Shown piece after piece: positions 60,585 to 64,000 of a stretch of DNA of 64,000 nt (its first letter is position 1; every line of letters begins with the position of its first letter). Where the stretch lies: assembly GCF_000012365.1 (NCBI RefSeq), contig NC_007651.1, positions 1,364,001 through 1,428,000 of the forward strand. Direction: 5' to 3'. The DNA is from Burkholderia thailandensis E264 (lineage in GTDB: Bacteria; Pseudomonadota; Gammaproteobacteria; Burkholderiales; Burkholderiaceae). Below the pieces are notes generated by a model. That model was not told the DNA's origin and did no database searches. It saw only the letters and a list, made by a program, of their open reading frames with translations. The position numbers were made by a program, and so were the translations under genes.

Positions 60585-62606
60585 TTAGTTGGACGAGCCC
60601 TGCTTGGGCGGCACGCCCGGGCCCGAGCGGCGGCGCGCGACCGGCTTGCCGGTGCGCGGCGCGCCCGCCGGCTGCTTCGGCGCGGCCACGCGTGCGCCGG
60701 GCTGCGGCGCGTTCGCGCGCGCGTCCTGGCCGAGCTGCGGCGCGGCGCCGGCCTCGGCGGGGCGCCACACCTGGCCGATCGCGAGCGACTGCAGCTTCTT
60801 GCGCCCGCCGTACCAGAGGTTCACGAGGCCGCGCGAGAAGAACACTGCGGAGAACATCGACGTCAGGATGCCGAGACAGTGCACGATCGCGAACGCGCGC
60901 ACCGGGCCCGAGCCGAACGCGAGCAGCGCGAGGCCCGCGATCAGCGTCGTCACGTTCGAATCGAGAATCGTCGCCCATGCATGCGCATAGCCTTCCTGGA
61001 TCGCGATCTGCGGCGATGCGCCGCGGCGCAGTTCTTCGCGGATGCGCTCGTTGATCAGCACATTCGAGTCGATCGCCATGCCGAGCGCGAGCGCGATGGC
61101 CGCGATGCCGGGCAGCGTGAGCGTCGCCTGCATCAGCGACAGCACCGCGACGAGCAGCAGCAGGTTCACCGACAGGCCGAGCACCGACACGACGCCGAAC
61201 AGCATGTAGTACGCGATCATGAACACGGCGATCGCGACGAAGCCCCAGATCACCGAATGGAAGCCCATCCGGATGTTGTCCGCGCCGAGGCTCGGGCCGA
61301 TCGTGCGTTCCTCGATGATGTCCATCGGCGCGGCGAGCGAGCCCGCGCGCAGCAGCAGCGCGAGATCGGCGGCGGCCTGCGGAGTCGGCTGGCCCGTGAT
61401 CTGGAAGCGGTCGCCGAGCTCCGACTGGATCGTCGCGACGGTCAGCACTTCGCCCTTGCCCTTCTCGAACAGCACCATCGCCATCGGCTTGCCGATGTTC
61501 TCGCGCGACACCGCGCGCACCGCGCGGCCGCCCGCCGAATCGAGGCGGATGTTGACGGACGGACGCTGATGCTCGTCGAAGCCCGCGGATGCGTCGATGA
61601 TGCGGTCGCCCGTGAAGATCACCTGCTTCTTGAGCAGCACCGGCACCTGGTTGCCCTGCGTGAACAGTTCCTCGCCCGGCGGCACCGGATCGTTGGGATT
61701 CGGATGCGTGTTGAGCGGATCGGCCAGGCGCGCCTCGAGCGTCGCCGTGCGGCCGATGATGTCCTTCGCCTTCGCGGTGTCCTGCACGCCCGGCAGCTCG
61801 ACGACGATGCGGTCGTTGCCCTGCTGCTGGAGGATCGGCTCGGACACGCCGAGCTCGTTGACGCGGTTGTGCAGCGTCGTCAGGTTCTGCTTGAGCGCCG
61901 CTTCCTCGACGGCCTTCTGGACGGCCGGCGTGAACGTGCCGACGACCTGATAGCCGCCGCCGCCCGGCTGCGTCGCCCACTGGAGTTCGGAGACGGACGA
62001 GACGAGCAGCTTGCGCGCCTGCTCGGCGGTGTCCTGGTCGGCGAAGTTCGCGACGACAGTCTGGTCGACGCGGGCGACGCCGCCGTCGCGGATGCCCTTG
62101 TCGCGCAGCTGCGTGCGGGCGTCGGACGCGTCGGAATCGAGCTTCTTCGTCAGCGCGCCCGTCATGTCGACTTGCAGCAGGAAGTGGACGCCGCCGCGCA
62201 GATCGAGGCCGAGATACATCGGCAGCGCGTGCAGCGCGGTCAGCCAGCGCGGCGACGCGCTCTGCAGGTTCAGCGCGACGATGTACTGCGGATCGTTCGG
62301 ATCGGCGTTCAGCGTCTTCTGCAGCATGTCCTTCACGCGCAACTGCGTGTCGGTGTCCTTCAGGCGCACGCGGATCGTCGCGTTGGCGCTGGAGTTGTCG
62401 AACGTGACGTCGTCGGCCGCGACCTGGTTGGCCTTCAGCGCTGCCTCGACCTGCGCGAGCGTATCGGCGCCGAGCTTGACCGTGGCCTTGCCGCTCGATA
62501 CCTGCACCGCCGGCGCTTCGCCGAAGAAGTTGGGCAATGTGTACAGAAAGCCGATGGCGAGCGCCACGACCATCACCACATATTTCCAGATTGGATAACG
62601 ATTCAT
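60585..62606 (-). CDS. secD: Protein translocase subunit SecD
   Basis: A 673-residue product. It starts MNRYPIWKYVVMVVALAIGF (first membrane helix), has a large periplasmic part (LGLDLRGGVHFLLQVD, DRIIDASAGFDEHQRPSV) and five C-terminal helices including AIALALGMAIDSNVLINERIRE with the functional Asp. The C-terminal ~60 residues are basic and low-complexity, longer than in E. coli. Part of yajC-secD-secF. Confidence 0.96.
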   Translation of the reverse strand: MNRYPIWKYVVMVVALAIGFLYTLPNFFGEAPAVQVSSGKATVKLGADTLAQVEAALKANQVAADDVTFDNSSANATIRVRLKDTDTQLRVKDMLQKTLNADPNDPQYIVALNLQSASPRWLTALHALPMYLGLDLRGGVHFLLQVDMTGALTKKLDSDASDARTQLRDKGIRDGGVARVDQTVVANFADQDTAEQARKLLVSSVSELQWATQPGGGGYQVVGTFTPAVQKAVEEAALKQNLTTLHNRVNELGVSEPILQQQGNDRIVVELPGVQDTAKAKDIIGRTATLEARLADPLNTHPNPNDPVPPGEELFTQGNQVPVLLKKQVIFTGDRIIDASAGFDEHQRPSVNIRLDSAGGRAVRAVSRENIGKPMAMVLFEKGKGEVLTVATIQSELGDRFQITGQPTPQAAADLALLLRAGSLAAPMDIIEERTIGPSLGADNIRMGFHSVIWGFVAIAVFMIAYYMLFGVVSVLGLSVNLLLLVAVLSLMQATLTLPGIAAIALALGMAIDSNVLINERIREELRRGASPQIAIQEGYAHAWATILDSNVTTLIAGLALLAFGSGPVRAFAIVHCLGILTSMFSAVFFSRGLVNLWYGGRKKLQSLAIGQVWRPAEAGAAPQLGQDARANAPQPGARVAAPKQPAGAPRTGKPVARRRSGPGVPPKQGSSN

Positions 62607-62712
62607 GAGGGGGCCGAACGGGATGGTTGGCTGGAATGGCGCCGCGTCCGGCGCCGGCCTCGGCCGCGCGCTTCGCTGCGCGGGCGCCGGGCGGCCGGAC
62701 GCGGGGCGGGGC

Positions 62713-63039
62713 TTACAGCGATTTGATCGTGCCCTTCGGCAGGATGGTCGTGACGGCCGACTTCTGCACGGTGATCTCGGTGCCTTCGGCGATCTCGACG
62801 CCAATGTACGCTTCCGAGACCTTCGTCACTTTGCCGACGAGCCCGCCGCTCGTCACCACTTCGTCGCCCTTCGCCATCGCGGCGAGCATGTTGCGATGCT
62901 CCTTCTGCCGCTTCATCTGCGGACGGATCATGATGAAGTAGAGCACCGCGAACATCAGGATGAGCGGCAGGAAGCTCATCAGGCTCGATTCGGCACCGCC
63001 CGCTGCGCCTTGCGCATAGGCATTGGAAATGAACGACAC
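62713..63039 (-). CDS. yajC: Preprotein translocase accessory protein YajC
   Basis: The 108-residue product has a single membrane helix (SLMSFLPLILMFAVLYFIMI) followed by RPQMKRQKEHRNML and a small soluble domain (GDEVVTSGGLVGKV). YajC associates with SecDF. The start is GTG at 63039, with GGAGAG upstream on the minus strand; no ATG fits. It is 106 bp before secD. Confidence 0.95.
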   Translation of the reverse strand: MSFISNAYAQGAAGGAESSLMSFLPLILMFAVLYFIMIRPQMKRQKEHRNMLAAMAKGDEVVTSGGLVGKVTKVSEAYIGVEIAEGTEITVQKSAVTTILPKGTIKSL

Positions 63040-63253
63040 GTTGGTCTCTCCGTTAGGGAAGATCGAAAAATAAGCCGGTTATTCTACCACCGGCCCTAAC
63101 CGCGACAGCGGCGCAAATGCGCTTTGGTTTCAAGCTGTTAACTTCGATCCGGCAGCGTTCGCGCGTGTTGCGAAAGATGATTGTAAGGTTTTGCGGGGCA
63201 GGCGCGGCGGCCGGCATGCGCGGCGCGACCGCGCGATGCGCCGTCGCGCCCCG

Positions 63254-64000
<747 letters not shown>

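Noticed and set aside
59604..62726. A 1040-codon open frame on the plus strand, antisense to secF and secD
   Set aside because: Long antisense frames are expected in high-GC coding DNA. The translation is Arg/Glu/His-rich without any domain, while the opposite strand encodes clear SecD/SecF.

Overview
The window looks like core chromosome of a Burkholderia, most likely the pseudomallei/thailandensis/mallei group. This is an inference from the very high GC content, strong G/C preference at third codon positions, the gene set and neighbour pairs such as dusB-fis-purH-ruvCAB, pntAA-pntAB-pntB and tgt-yajC-secD-secF. The species cannot be fixed from the sequence alone. Apart from possible short tandem repeats there are no insertion sequences, prophage genes, tRNA-linked islands or CRISPR arrays.

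Layout. 1-4.2 kb: a gluconate/Entner-Doudoroff block (edd C-terminal part, eda, gntP, gntK) with a palindromic operator candidate before gntP. 4.2-8.6 kb: purB, a NarK-type nitrate/nitrite transporter and a divergent HypT-like LysR regulator. 8.9-13.6 kb: glutamate use, with gdhA and the gltIJKL glutamate/aspartate ABC importer. 13.8-17.1 kb: a class II glutamine amidotransferase, pyrC and a DUF3025 gene. 17.2-20.3 kb: RNase P RNA, an OsmC/YhfA protein, a well-delimited unannotated small RNA candidate, rplM-rpsI and erpA. 20.4-28.9 kb: an AraC regulator divergent from two glutathione transferases, anmK, tyrS, dtd, a phosphoglycerate-mutase-like phosphatase, a ParB-fold lipoprotein and an MpaB-type protein. 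29-34.8 kb (minus strand): dusB-fis-purH-ruvC-ruvA-ruvB. 35-42.4 kb: ubiH, pepP, a YibF-type GST, a membrane-anchored glutamate-synthase-like flavoprotein and nudJ-mnmA. 42.7-45.6 kb: the three-gene proton-translocating transhydrogenase. 45.9-47.3 kb: a WYL regulator and a VOC protein with a perfect 10+10 bp palindrome upstream. 47.9-56 kb: an RlmL-like methyltransferase, a large membrane protein carrying the misleading 'site-specific recombinase' name, and a tightly overlapped pqiA-pqiA-pqiB-pqiC lipid-transport operon. 56.2-59.5 kb: cytochrome b561, two YceI proteins and an MHS-type transporter. 59.6-64 kb: tgt (truncated by the window end), yajC, secD and secF.

How the genes fit together. 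Most blocks are housekeeping modules: sugar-acid catabolism, glutamate uptake and catabolism, nucleotide synthesis (purB, purH, pyrC), Holliday-junction processing, ribosome and Fe-S assembly, NADPH balance, envelope lipid transport and protein export. Many adjacent genes overlap by ATGA (gltK/gltL, pntAB/pntB, dusB/fis, nudJ/mnmA, pqiA/pqiA, pqiB/pqiC), which supports translational coupling.

The least expected signals lie between genes. The main ones are a promoter-to-terminator small RNA unit at 18454-18580 whose second hairpin displays an anti-Shine-Dalgarno-like CTCCTCC loop, and the palindrome at 47275-47298 before the VOC gene.
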